Assembly: GCA_027533455.1 (NCBI GenBank)
Contig: JAPZUC010000001.1
Coordinates: forward strand, 62,001 to 126,000
Direction of reading: 5' to 3'
Length of the DNA: 64,000 nt
Source: Porphyrobacter sp.
GTDB taxonomy: Bacteria; Pseudomonadota; Alphaproteobacteria; Sphingomonadales; Sphingomonadaceae
A model generated the notes under the pieces. The model searched no databases. It saw only the letters and a program-made list of their open reading frames with translations, and was not told the DNA's origin. Made by a program: the position numbers and the translations under genes. Below are positions 27,312-34,730 of the stretch, in pieces (position 1 is the stretch's first letter; the number at the start of each line of letters is the position of its first letter).

Positions 27312-27983
27312 ATGGAGACAGGTTTGTCGAGCAATGCAACGCCAGTCCTGTCCGGTTTTCGTACCGCCCTGTCTGCTGCAGCTCTGGGACTTGCGCCTTT
27401 CTGGCTAGCTCCTCTGGCAGCGCAGGATGACGCGGTCGAGACAGCCCCGCCTCCTGCCGATGCCGCGCCGCCTGTGCCAGCCGTGCCGCCGGGCGGGACA
27501 GCGCCCGAAGGCGGCGTGCCGCCGCGGGTGAACCTTATGGTGACGGTCCCCCGGGACGAGCCCAGCCAGGCCGACGTGCGAGAATGCCGCGATGACGAGG
27601 AAGCCGCAGCCCTCAACGGCGAGATCGTGGTGTGCCGCGCGCGCGGCAGCGACGGCACCGGCCTCACCGGCACGCGCGAAGAAAGCCAGAAGCGCTATGC
27701 GCAAGAGACCATGCTGAAGGGCGCGCCGCAAGCACCCGAAGCTTTCGGCATTCCCGATAACGGCAAGGGAATCGGCTTCGGCAAGCCCCCGCCGGTCGCC
27801 ATCACGGTCGATTTCGCGGCCCTGCCCAAAGCTCCGGCGGGCTCCGACGCCGATCGTCTGGCGCGCGGGCTTCCCGCGCTCGGGCAGGATGGCGAGCTGA
27901 CCGAGGAACAGGAACGCGCACGGCGCGAGGCGGAGGGGATCAAGACTACCGTGCCCGCTCGCCCTAGAAAGAAGGGCGGGTAA
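27312..27983 (+). CDS. Secreted GEIVVCR-motif protein A (sphingomonad-type, unknown function)
   Basis: A 223-residue exported protein of unknown function. From ATG 27312 it has a hydrophobic segment ending in LAPLAAQ, a likely signal peptide, then a Pro/Ala-rich linker. The core is ECRDDEEAAALNGEIVVCR, two Cys flanking a GEIVVCR motif, followed by GTREESQKRYAQETMLKG. The C-terminus repeats acidic/Ala segments (GSDADRLARGLP, EEQERARREAEGI). The same order of motifs occurs in the next gene. The ribosome site is weak, so the start is uncertain. Ends 13 bases before gene B on the same strand, probably one operon. Confidence 0.7.
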   Translation: METGLSSNATPVLSGFRTALSAAALGLAPFWLAPLAAQDDAVETAPPPADAAPPVPAVPPGGTAPEGGVPPRVNLMVTVPRDEPSQADVRECRDDEEAAALNGEIVVCRARGSDGTGLTGTREESQKRYAQETMLKGAPQAPEAFGIPDNGKGIGFGKPPPVAITVDFAALPKAPAGSDADRLARGLPALGQDGELTEEQERARREAEGIKTTVPARPRKKGG

Positions 27984-27996
27984 GGGCACGAGGCCA

Positions 27997-28677
27997 GTGC
28001 TCCTCCCCCTCATCACCGCCGCGCCGCTGCTGGCCATTCTGATGCAGGTCGGGCCGCAGGTTCCGCCCCCGCCCGGCATCCCCGAGCTGCAACGTCGTAC
28101 CTCCACAAAACCTGCGAAACCTGAACTTCCACGGGTGCCGATCGACCTTGGCCCCGACACGCCAACCGCTGCCGAGCCGCCGCAGAAGATCGACATCCTC
28201 GCGGCCCCGCAGGCCTCCGAGGCCGCCAATGCGGCAGAGCTCAAGGAATGTGCTGACGCGACAGAGCGCGGCGTGGTGGCGGGCGAGATCGTGGTATGCC
28301 GCGAACTTCCGGCAGACACTTCGCAAATCTACAGCGGCAGCCGCGAGGCCTGGCTGAAGGACTATGCGGAGCGCACCATGAATGCCGGCACACTACCACC
28401 GCCCGATGTGGCAGGCGAAGGTATCTTCCGAGGTCCGGCAACAGTCAGCGGACCCTGCTTCATCCCGCCCTGCCCCAAGGACGCGGCACTGGTCGTTGAT
28501 GTCGAGGCGATCCCACCCCCGCCCGAAGGCTCCGACGCCGAGCGGGTGGCGCAGGGCCTCGCTCCGGTCGAGAGCGACGCGGCACCTCTGGACGAGGGCA
28601 CCCGCCGCCGGGTCGAGGCGGAGCTGGGACTGCCGGAAACAGCCGAGGCCGCACCGGCCCTTCCGCCTGAAGGATAG
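27997..28677 (+). CDS. Secreted GEIVVCR-motif protein B (paralogue of A)
   Basis: A 226-residue paralogue of protein A. The start is a GTG at 27997, with GAGG only 3 bases upstream, so the start is uncertain. After a short hydrophobic N-terminus (LLPLITAAPLLAILM) and a Pro-rich linker it has the core KECADATERGVVAGEIVVCR, then GSREAWLKDYAERTMNAG, a Cys pair (GPCFIPPCPKDA) not found in A, and GSDAERVAQGLAPVESD with EGTRRRVEAELGL. Function unknown; the paired cysteines suggest a periplasmic disulphide. Convergent with hom, the stop codons facing each other in TAGGGCCTA. Confidence 0.68.
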   Translation: MLLPLITAAPLLAILMQVGPQVPPPPGIPELQRRTSTKPAKPELPRVPIDLGPDTPTAAEPPQKIDILAAPQASEAANAAELKECADATERGVVAGEIVVCRELPADTSQIYSGSREAWLKDYAERTMNAGTLPPPDVAGEGIFRGPATVSGPCFIPPCPKDAALVVDVEAIPPPPEGSDAERVAQGLAPVESDAAPLDEGTRRRVEAELGLPETAEAAPALPPEG

Positions 28678-28680
28678 GGC

Positions 28681-30000
28681 CTAACGCGGCAGGATCGGCA
28701 GCACCAGCGGGTCGCCCGCCAGACTGTCGGAGCCTTCGAGCAGTGCCAGCGCCTTGGCGACGCAGCGTTCCGGCCCCTCGTGCGTGACCATCGCCACCAT
28801 CACCTCGCCGCCGCTTTGCGACCGGCCCTGCTGGATCAGGCTCTCGATCGAAACATCCCCGTCGCGCAGCGCAGCGGTAAGTTCGGCGAGCACGCCGGGG
28901 CGATCCTTGACCATGAAGCGGATATAGGTGCGCTCGGTGCGGTGGCCCGGCTCGGCAGGCGGCATCGCAACGAGCTGCGCGCTCGGGATCGAGAAAGGCG
29001 CGCCCACTTCGTCGCGGGCGATATCGATAAGGTCGGCGGCGACCGCGCTGGCAGTCGGGCCGTCGCCTGCGCCTGCGCCCTGGAACAGCAGTCGTCCGGA
29101 GAAATTGCCTTCGGCCACCACCGCATTGGTCGGGCCATCCACGGCGCTCAAGGGGTGGCCCTTGGCAACGAGGCAGGGGCGCACGCGCTGGAGCAGGCGC
29201 GGGCCATCCGCGGTCTCCTCCACGTCGGCCTCGCCGATCAGGCGGATAACGAAGCCCAGCGCATCGGCCTGCGCGATGTCGGCGGCGCGCACCTGGGTAA
29301 TGCCGCTGATCCGCACGCCCGCAAAATCGACCTGCGCGCCGAACCCGATTGCGGCCAGGATTGCCAGCTTGTGCGCGGCGTCCACGCCCTCGATGTCGAA
29401 GGCGGGATCAGCCTCGGCAAAGCCCAGCCGCTGTGCTTCGGCCAGCACGTCGGCGAAGTCGGCGCCAGTCGCTTCCATCTCGGAGAGGATGTAATTGCAG
29501 GTGCCATTGAGGATGCCGTAGACCTTGGTGAGCATATTGGCGCTGGTGCCCTCACGCAGGCCCTTGATGACCGGGATGCCACCCGCCACCGCCGCCTCGA
29601 ACTTGAGCGCGGCGTTCGCGCCCTCGGCCAGCTTGGCCAGCTCGAGCCCGTGATGCGCGATCATCGCCTTGTTGGCGGTCACGAGCCCCTTGCCCGCGCC
29701 AAAGGCTGCACGTGAAAGGGTGAGCGCAGGGCCGTCCGAGCCGCCGACCAGTTCGACCACAACATCGACATCCTCGCGCCGGGCGAGCGCGGTCATGTCG
29801 TCTTCCCACGCGAAGCGCGCGATATCGACGCCGCGATCCTTGCCGCGGTCGCGGGCGGAGACAGCGACCACCTCGATCGGGCGACCGGCGCGCGCGGCGA
29901 TCAGCTTTGCGTTGGTGTCGAGCAGGCGGATCACGCCCGCGCCCACCGTGCCGAGCCCGGCAATTGCAATACGAAGCGGTCTGGCGGCGGTATCGGTCAA
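28681..30000 (-). CDS. hom: Homoserine dehydrogenase with ACT domain
   Basis: A 439-residue enzyme that reduces aspartate semialdehyde to homoserine for Thr, Met and Ile synthesis. Rossmann motif GLGTVGAGVI near residue 20, VTANKAMIAHHG, the catalytic GGIPVIKGLREGTSAN and ILNGTCNYILSEM, and a C-terminal ACT domain (YIRFMVKDRPGVLAELTAAL) for feedback control. The start is taken as a TTG at 30000, because GGAG lies 7 bases upstream and the length then matches the family; no ATG is available before the Rossmann motif. Convergent with protein B. Confidence 0.95.
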   Translation of the reverse strand: MTDTAARPLRIAIAGLGTVGAGVIRLLDTNAKLIAARAGRPIEVVAVSARDRGKDRGVDIARFAWEDDMTALARREDVDVVVELVGGSDGPALTLSRAAFGAGKGLVTANKAMIAHHGLELAKLAEGANAALKFEAAVAGGIPVIKGLREGTSANMLTKVYGILNGTCNYILSEMEATGADFADVLAEAQRLGFAEADPAFDIEGVDAAHKLAILAAIGFGAQVDFAGVRISGITQVRAADIAQADALGFVIRLIGEADVEETADGPRLLQRVRPCLVAKGHPLSAVDGPTNAVVAEGNFSGRLLFQGAGAGDGPTASAVAADLIDIARDEVGAPFSIPSAQLVAMPPAEPGHRTERTYIRFMVKDRPGVLAELTAALRDGDVSIESLIQQGRSQSGGEVMVAMVTHEGPERCVAKALALLEGSDSLAGDPLVLPILPR

Positions 30001-30079
30001 GCGGGCGCTCCTTCGGGTAACAGCCCGAGCGCTTAATCGTGCAGGGCGCACGGTCAAGCGCGGATGCGCCCGCAATCGC

Positions 30080-30955
30080 TTACGGTGCTGTCACCTGCCG
30101 CGCGCAGGGACCGAGTGCGTCGCGCACGAAGGCATAGTCGCCCGCCGCCAGCCGCCGCTCGCCGGCATCACGGGCTAGGTTCGCGCCCGAGGGCAGCTGC
30201 GCGGGCAGCGCGCAGGCGAGGCGATACCATCGCAGGGTTTCAGGCGCAGGCGGACGCGCAGCCGAATCGATGATTTCACCCCACGAAACGCCCCACTGCG
30301 GCCGCTGCCCCGGCCGGCGCAGCACCGTGATCGACACCGGAGAACGGTTTTCGGTTGCGAGAAAAATCTGTGTCTCCGATTCGCCCGTCAAGGTCCCCGG
30401 CACCGCCAGCGCGTCGCTTACCCCCGTGATCCGCGGCGGCGGATTGGCACCGTAGAGTTCGGTGAGCACAGGCCGCAGCCGCGCCTCAAGCTCCGGCGTG
30501 TAAGCCAGCTGCGCACCCGGCGCGATCAGCTGCAACTCGCCCGGCCGGCCGGGCACGCCGCGCGCGAATAGCAGGAATTCGCGCTTGGTAAGCTTGGGCA
30601 CCTTGCCCTTGGCATCAAGCGGCACGTCCACCAGATAGGCCACTGCCGCGCCGACACTGCTGCGACCGCCGATCAGCGACACGGTCTGCGCCTGCACATA
30701 AAACCGCGCGAATCCGGACTGAAGCCCGGGGGCGCGCTCGGGTTTGAGGGCCGTTGCTTTGCGAATCTGCACCCTGACCACCAGCTCCGCAGCGTCCGAC
30801 AGCGTCGCCAGATCGGCATAGGTCGGGGCGGAAACCGCACCCGCAGGGCTCGTCGCAACCCCGCCGGCCGGAACCTGCGCGAAGGCCCCGAGGCCGCCCG
30901 CCGCAACCCCGCCAAGCGCGGCGCCCGCCATCACCAGAGTCTTGAAAAAGAACAT
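30080..30955 (-). CDS. Exported protein of unknown function
   Basis: A 291-residue protein I cannot name. ATG 30955 has an AGGGAAG ribosome site 4 bases upstream. Residues 1-27 form a signal peptide (TLVMAGAALGGVAAGG, then GAFA). The body is a mature domain with VRVQIRKATALKPERAPGL, LLFARGVPGRPGELQLIAPGAQ and YRLACALPAQL segments, resembling conserved sphingomonad exported proteins; no catalytic motif is visible. One Cys pair (Cys in LACALP and in GPCARQ). It is upstream of hom on the same strand, 79 bases apart, and may be cotranscribed. Confidence 0.7.
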   Translation of the reverse strand: MFFFKTLVMAGAALGGVAAGGLGAFAQVPAGGVATSPAGAVSAPTYADLATLSDAAELVVRVQIRKATALKPERAPGLQSGFARFYVQAQTVSLIGGRSSVGAAVAYLVDVPLDAKGKVPKLTKREFLLFARGVPGRPGELQLIAPGAQLAYTPELEARLRPVLTELYGANPPPRITGVSDALAVPGTLTGESETQIFLATENRSPVSITVLRRPGQRPQWGVSWGEIIDSAARPPAPETLRWYRLACALPAQLPSGANLARDAGERRLAAGDYAFVRDALGPCARQVTAP

Positions 30956-31079
30956 TAATCTTCCCTTTGCCTTTGTCCGCAGGCCCGCCTCCCAGCATGG
31001 CTCCAAGACGCCGTATTACCAGCCTCCATTGCACAAGGCTTGCAGTGAATCGGCGCTGAACCGCAAAAGCGTTTGATCG

Positions 31080-31108
31080 GCTAGGGGTTGCCCGTTAAAG
31101 CCCCTAGC
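31080..31108. repeat. Inverted repeat upstream of tonB
   Basis: GCTAGGGG (31080-31087) and CCCCTAGC (31101-31108) are perfect arms with a 13-base loop. It lies in the 394-base gap (30956-31349) between the exported-protein gene and tonB. I see no gene in that gap, and no other clear site. A regulatory role is possible. Confidence 0.5.
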
Positions 31109-31349
31109 GCTGATTGTGCGGGATTGGGGACATTGCCGCGCGAACAGTTCAGGTTGCAGACTGGGTGGTTTTGCTCAGAATGTACCAGCCGGGGAAACTT
31201 TCGGGCCATGCGTGTTGCGCTGGCCCGTGTTTTGTTAACCGCGGTGGGAGGACCGAAATTACCGGGATCCGCTCACTGGCCCCCTAAGGCCAGGAGGTGG
31301 GGAGTGTGCCGATCATATGATCGGCGAGTATTTGGAGAGAAAGCGCTGG

Positions 31350-32024
31350 ATGTCCTACGCTAGCCAACAACAAGGACTAACCGGGCCGAAGCTCGTGTCG
31401 CTGATCATCGCCCTGTCGATCGTCGGCCTCGTGGGCACCGGCATGGTCCTGTTCCTTACAGTCGACGCCGTAAAGGAGATGGTGGAACGTGTGACCACCG
31501 TCAACGTCGAGGAACCACCGCCGCCGCCGGAAGAGCCGCCGCCGCCTGAGGAAGTGCCGGAGACAACGTCGCCGCCGCCGCCGGTGGCCCCACCGCCGCC
31601 GTTCGCCATCGCGCAGAACCCGCCTGAGATTAGAACGGTTACGACGCCGCCTCCGCCCCAGCCGACGGACACGCGCCCGACGACCGTTCAGCCTCCCGGA
31701 CCGCCGACGCCGCCCAAGGGCCCGTCGAAGGCACGTGGCGTGAAGACCAAGAACGAACGCAGCTGGGCCGCGCGCATTCAGGAGGATTATCCTCGCCGCG
31801 CAGCGCAGGAAGAAATCGAAGGCACCGTGGGCGTGCGCTGCACTGTTACGACCGATGGCCGTGCCAGCGGCTGTGCGGTCAGCTCGTCGAGCGGTTCGGA
31901 CATTCTCGACTCCGCAGCCGCCAAGGCGGTGGAGCGCTATGCCCGCTTCGACCCTGCGCTCAACGACGATGGCGTTCCCATTACCGCCAGCTGGTCGACC
32001 CGCGTTACGTACAAGCTGAACTGA
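31350..32024 (+). CDS. tonB: Energy transducer TonB
   Basis: A 224-residue TonB protein that carries inner-membrane energy to outer-membrane receptors. One N-terminal transmembrane helix (LVSLIIALSIVGLVGTGMVLF), a long Pro/Glu-rich periplasmic spacer (PPPPPEEPPPPEEVPE and more), and a C-terminal TonB domain (YPRRAAQEEIEGTVGVRC to SWSTRVTYKLN). The start MSYASQQQG at 31350 is chosen by resemblance to sphingomonad TonB and GGAGAG upstream; an ATG at 31317 is possible. First gene of tonB-exbB-exbD-exbD. Confidence 0.93.
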   Translation: MSYASQQQGLTGPKLVSLIIALSIVGLVGTGMVLFLTVDAVKEMVERVTTVNVEEPPPPPEEPPPPEEVPETTSPPPPVAPPPPFAIAQNPPEIRTVTTPPPPQPTDTRPTTVQPPGPPTPPKGPSKARGVKTKNERSWAARIQEDYPRRAAQEEIEGTVGVRCTVTTDGRASGCAVSSSSGSDILDSAAAKAVERYARFDPALNDDGVPITASWSTRVTYKLN

Positions 32025-32094
32025 TCAATCGGGCTGACGGCCAGAGAAACCCTGCCGTCACCTTCACGACAATTCTTTCAAGAGGACTTTCGCA

Positions 32095-32865
32095 ATGAAC
32101 CTTTACCTTCTCGCCGCCGCTGCTGGCGAAGCCGCCCCCGAAAGCCAGTTCGGCTTCGTCCAAGCCATGAAGGAAGGCGGCCCGGTCGCCTGGTCGATCC
32201 TTGGCATCATGATCATCATGTCGGTGGGCTCGTTCTACATCATGTTCACCAAGCTGTTCGAACAGAACAAGGTGATGAAGCAGTACAACACCGTGCAGTC
32301 GCAGTTCTGGCGCGCTGCCAGCCTCAAGGAAGGCGCGACCAAGCTCGAGAAGGACGGTCCGTGGCGCCAGCTGGCCGACGACGCTGTCAAGGCCCAGGAA
32401 GACCACGGCAAGATGACCGACAGCCTCGAATCGCATGATTACATGCACGGTTCGCTGCAGCGTTCGGAAGATTCGATCAACGCGGTGCTCGCGGGCGGCC
32501 TGCCGTTCCTCGCCACCGTCGGTGCGACCGCGCCGTTCGTTGGTCTGCTCGGCACCGTGATCGGGATCTACCGCGCGCTGATCAACATCGGCATCGCCGG
32601 TAACGCCTCGATCGACAAGGTCGCCGGCCCCGTCGGTGAAGCGCTGATCATGACCGCCATCGGTCTGCTCGTCGCTGTGCCTGCGGTGTTCGCGTTCAAC
32701 TGGCTCCAGTCGCGCAACCGCAAGATCGGTGCCATGCTCAGCACCTTCTCGAACGATCTGCTGGCCTACATGAACTCGAACGGCGCTGTGAAGCCGGCGG
32801 TGACTGCGGCTGCGGCTGCCAAGCCCGCTGCGAAGCCGGCTGCTGCTCCGGCCACCAAGGCCTGA
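32095..32865 (+). CDS. exbB: MotA/TolQ/ExbB proton channel family protein
   Basis: A 256-residue inner-membrane protein of the ExbB complex, which uses proton flow to power TonB. Three transmembrane segments: VAWSILGIMIIMSVGSFYIMF, GGLPFLATVGATAPFVGLLGT and IMTAIGLLVAVPAVFAFNW; the conserved Thr/Gly-rich helix and GTVIGIYRALINIG are typical. A C-terminal Lys/Ala/Pro tail (KPAAKPAAAPATKA) is unusual. ATG 32095 has AGAGGA upstream. Cotranscribed with tonB (70 bases) and the following exbD genes. Confidence 0.95.
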   Translation: MNLYLLAAAAGEAAPESQFGFVQAMKEGGPVAWSILGIMIIMSVGSFYIMFTKLFEQNKVMKQYNTVQSQFWRAASLKEGATKLEKDGPWRQLADDAVKAQEDHGKMTDSLESHDYMHGSLQRSEDSINAVLAGGLPFLATVGATAPFVGLLGTVIGIYRALINIGIAGNASIDKVAGPVGEALIMTAIGLLVAVPAVFAFNWLQSRNRKIGAMLSTFSNDLLAYMNSNGAVKPAVTAAAAAKPAAKPAAAPATKA

Positions 32866-32991
32866 TCGTCATTGCCGCATGACGGCGGGAGCGGGCTTGC
32901 CCTCTCCCGCCGCTGCCCGGCCAGCCACTACAGGCGGCGAAACCGGGCAGGCATTTCAAGTCAAAAAGTTTTGACAGGCTAGGAATTCACA

Positions 32992-33522
32992 ATGGCGATT
33001 TCTACGGGAGGCGGGGCCGATACCCCCATGTCCGACATCAACACCACGCCGCTGGTGGACGTGATGCTGGTGCTCCTGATCATCTTCCTCATCGCGGTTC
33101 CGGTTGCGATCCAGACGATCGAGAAGCTCAAGATCCCGGTCTTCGAATCGATCGAAGCGAAGACGAAGGTGGAAAACCTGCTGCTCACCGTCAGTTCGAC
33201 CGACGATGCCGGTCGCAGCGCGGGCGAGCCCGGCTATGCCGGTGCCTCGCGCAACGGGGAGTGCCGGATCTACTTCAACAACATCACGCTGGTTGATTCG
33301 ACGGAACTTCAGGACCAGGCCTTCAAGCGTCTGGATGCGATCGTGAAGCGTGCCGGCGGACCCGAAGCCCTGATGAAGGATCCTGAAGCGATCCCGCAGG
33401 TCCATATCCGCGGCGACGTTAACGCCCCGTGGAAGTGTGTGGCCGGCGCGATCTTCCGTGCCCAGTTGGCGGGCTATCCGATCGTCGGGTTCATCTCGAA
33501 CCCCGTCGATCCGAACGGCTAA
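32992..33522 (+). CDS. exbD: Biopolymer transport protein ExbD (first copy)
   Basis: A 176-residue ExbD with one N-terminal transmembrane helix carrying the essential aspartate (Asp23 in NTTPLVDVMLVLLIIF). The periplasmic domain is longer than usual, with an insert around GRSAGEPGYAGASRNGECR. It works with ExbB and TonB. It lies 126 bases after exbB and 30 bases before the second exbD. Ribosome site is weak (AGGAATTCACA before ATG 32992). Confidence 0.93.
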   Translation: MAISTGGGADTPMSDINTTPLVDVMLVLLIIFLIAVPVAIQTIEKLKIPVFESIEAKTKVENLLLTVSSTDDAGRSAGEPGYAGASRNGECRIYFNNITLVDSTELQDQAFKRLDAIVKRAGGPEALMKDPEAIPQVHIRGDVNAPWKCVAGAIFRAQLAGYPIVGFISNPVDPNG

Positions 33523-33552
33523 CGGCCCAAGCTTTTTTAAGGAGTAACTGAC

Positions 33553-33981
33553 ATGGGTATGTCTGGAGGCAAGCTCGATGGCGAGCCGATGATGGACATG
33601 AACATGACCCCGCTGATCGACGTTCTGCTCGTTCTGCTGATCATGTTCATCATCACCATCCCGGTCGCGGTCAACTCGGTCGACATCGACCTTCCGCAGC
33701 CGAACAATGCGCCGCCGCCGCTGGTCGAACCGACCAAGAACAAGCTGGTGCTCACCCCCCAGGACCAGATCCTGTGGAACGGCACACCGATCGATCAGGG
33801 CCAGCTCGAAGCCGCGCTTCAGCAGTCGATGACGATGAACCCCGAGCCCGAACTCCAGTTCGAGCCCGAGGCTCAGGCCAGCTATGATCTGTCGGCCAAG
33901 GTGCTGCACACGATCAAGCAGTCGGGTGTGACCCGCTTCGGCTTCGTCGGTAACGACAAGTACCGCGACTTCAGCAAGTGA
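33553..33981 (+). CDS. exbD: Biopolymer transport protein ExbD (second copy)
   Basis: A 142-residue ExbD with Asp23 in NMTPLIDVLLVLLIMF. The periplasmic domain ends with ELQFEPEAQASYDLSAK and FGFVGNDKYRDFSK. The ribosome site is AAGGAG before ATG 33553. Two ExbD subunits next to ExbB are common in this kind of bacterium. Its C-terminal half closely resembles the third ExbD at 34247, so that one probably arose by duplication of this gene. Confidence 0.94.
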   Translation: MGMSGGKLDGEPMMDMNMTPLIDVLLVLLIMFIITIPVAVNSVDIDLPQPNNAPPPLVEPTKNKLVLTPQDQILWNGTPIDQGQLEAALQQSMTMNPEPELQFEPEAQASYDLSAKVLHTIKQSGVTRFGFVGNDKYRDFSK

Positions 33982-33992
33982 TTGCTGCCCTC

Positions 33993-34025
33993 TAGGGGTG
34001 CCTTAGGGTGCTCTTAGGGTCGCTT
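33993..34025. repeat. Three tandem 11-bp TAGGG repeats
   Basis: TAGGGGTGCCT (33993-34003), TAGGGTGCTCT (34004-34014) and TAGGGTCGCTT (34015-34025) follow each other without gaps, in exact 11-base steps, just after the second exbD. The constant step would place them on about the same DNA face. No protein can be assigned. Confidence 0.6.
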
Positions 34026-34030
34026 TAAAG

Positions 34031-34063
34031 GGGGCGCTGCGAGGCTTCGCGGCGCCTCTTTTG
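34031..34063 (+). terminator. Terminator after tonB-exbB-exbD-exbD
   Basis: GGCGC (34033-34037), T, GCGA, loop GGCT, TCGC, G, GCGCC (34052-34056) form a strong stem with a T-G wobble, followed by TCTTTTG. It separates the third exbD from the operon. Confidence 0.75.
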
Positions 34064-34088
34064 CTTTGCGATGCGCATAATCGGGCGG

Positions 34089-34104
34089 TGTTTCACGTAA
34101 AACA
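34089..34104. other. Candidate parS (ParB-binding) site
   Basis: TGTTTCACGTAAAACA matches the near-universal bacterial parS palindrome TGTTTCACGTGAAACA at 15 of 16 positions, the exception being A for G at 34099. The flanking bases extend the palindrome to GTG...CAC. In known systems ParB loads here and ParA, or MipZ with ParB, positions origins and the divider. It is intergenic, between a terminator and the third exbD, with a mipZ gene about 9 kb away. Functional use is inferred; no ParB gene is in the window. Confidence 0.75.
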
Positions 34105-34246
34105 CTGCGCGAACACTCACAGCCTCGCACAAACCGTTGCACACCCGATACCGGTACGCATTAGGCAACCTCTTCTTTTCGCGGTATTCTTGACGCCGAC
34201 AGCGCGGTCGCCATTCCGCAAGGCCGCCCTGCCGAGGAGAGCGACC

Positions 34247-34687
34247 ATGCCCCATACCGTGACCCGCCCCAACCTCTACGCCCCCCGCCCCCGCCCCATT
34301 GCCGACATGAACGTTACCCCCTTCATCGACGTGCTGCTGGTGCTGCTGATCATGGTGATCCTCGCGACCCCCATGAAGGCCGACATCACGCCGGTCGATG
34401 TTTCGAGCGGCACCCCCATCGAACCCCCGCTGCCGATTATCGAGCGCAACACCATCGGCATCGACGCCGCCGACCGCCTGTCGTGGAACGGCACGCCCGT
34501 CACCGAAAAGGAACTGCGCGCCCAGGTCGCTGCCGCCAGCGCGCAGGACATCACACCAGAACTGCGTTTCGAACCCGAGGCACTGGCAAGCTACGACCTG
34601 TCCGCCCGTACAATCGCCCTGATCAACGAGGAGGGAGCAGGCCACTTCCGGTTCGTCGGGAACGAGAAGTATCGGGACTTCAACTGA
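34247..34687 (+). CDS. ExbD-like protein (third copy, separated from the operon)
   Basis: A 146-residue ExbD with Asp28 in MNVTPFIDVLLVLLIM. The start at ATG 34247 is behind GAGGAGAG. The C-terminus (ELRFEPEALASYDLSAR and FRFVGNEKYRDFN) is strongly like ExbD copy 2, while the N-terminal and middle parts differ (RPNLYAPRPRPIADM, PIEPPLPIIERNTIG). It stands beyond the operon terminator and parS-like site, so it likely has its own promoter within 34064-34246, where I cannot see a strong one. Possibly a substitute subunit for different growth conditions. It is convergent with the helicase gene. Confidence 0.88.
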   Translation: MPHTVTRPNLYAPRPRPIADMNVTPFIDVLLVLLIMVILATPMKADITPVDVSSGTPIEPPLPIIERNTIGIDAADRLSWNGTPVTEKELRAQVAAASAQDITPELRFEPEALASYDLSARTIALINEEGAGHFRFVGNEKYRDFN

Positions 34688-34697
34688 CATTGGCGGT

Positions 34698-34730
34698 CGC
34701 TGGAGGGCTGGCGTCAATCCCCCTCCAGCG
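34698..34730. terminator. Inverted repeat between exbD3 and the helicase gene (possible bidirectional terminator)
   Basis: CGCTGGAGGG (34698-34707) and CCCTCCAGCG (34721-34730) form a perfect 10-bp stem with a 13-base loop. It overlaps the end of the helicase gene. T runs are weak on both sides. Confidence 0.42.
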
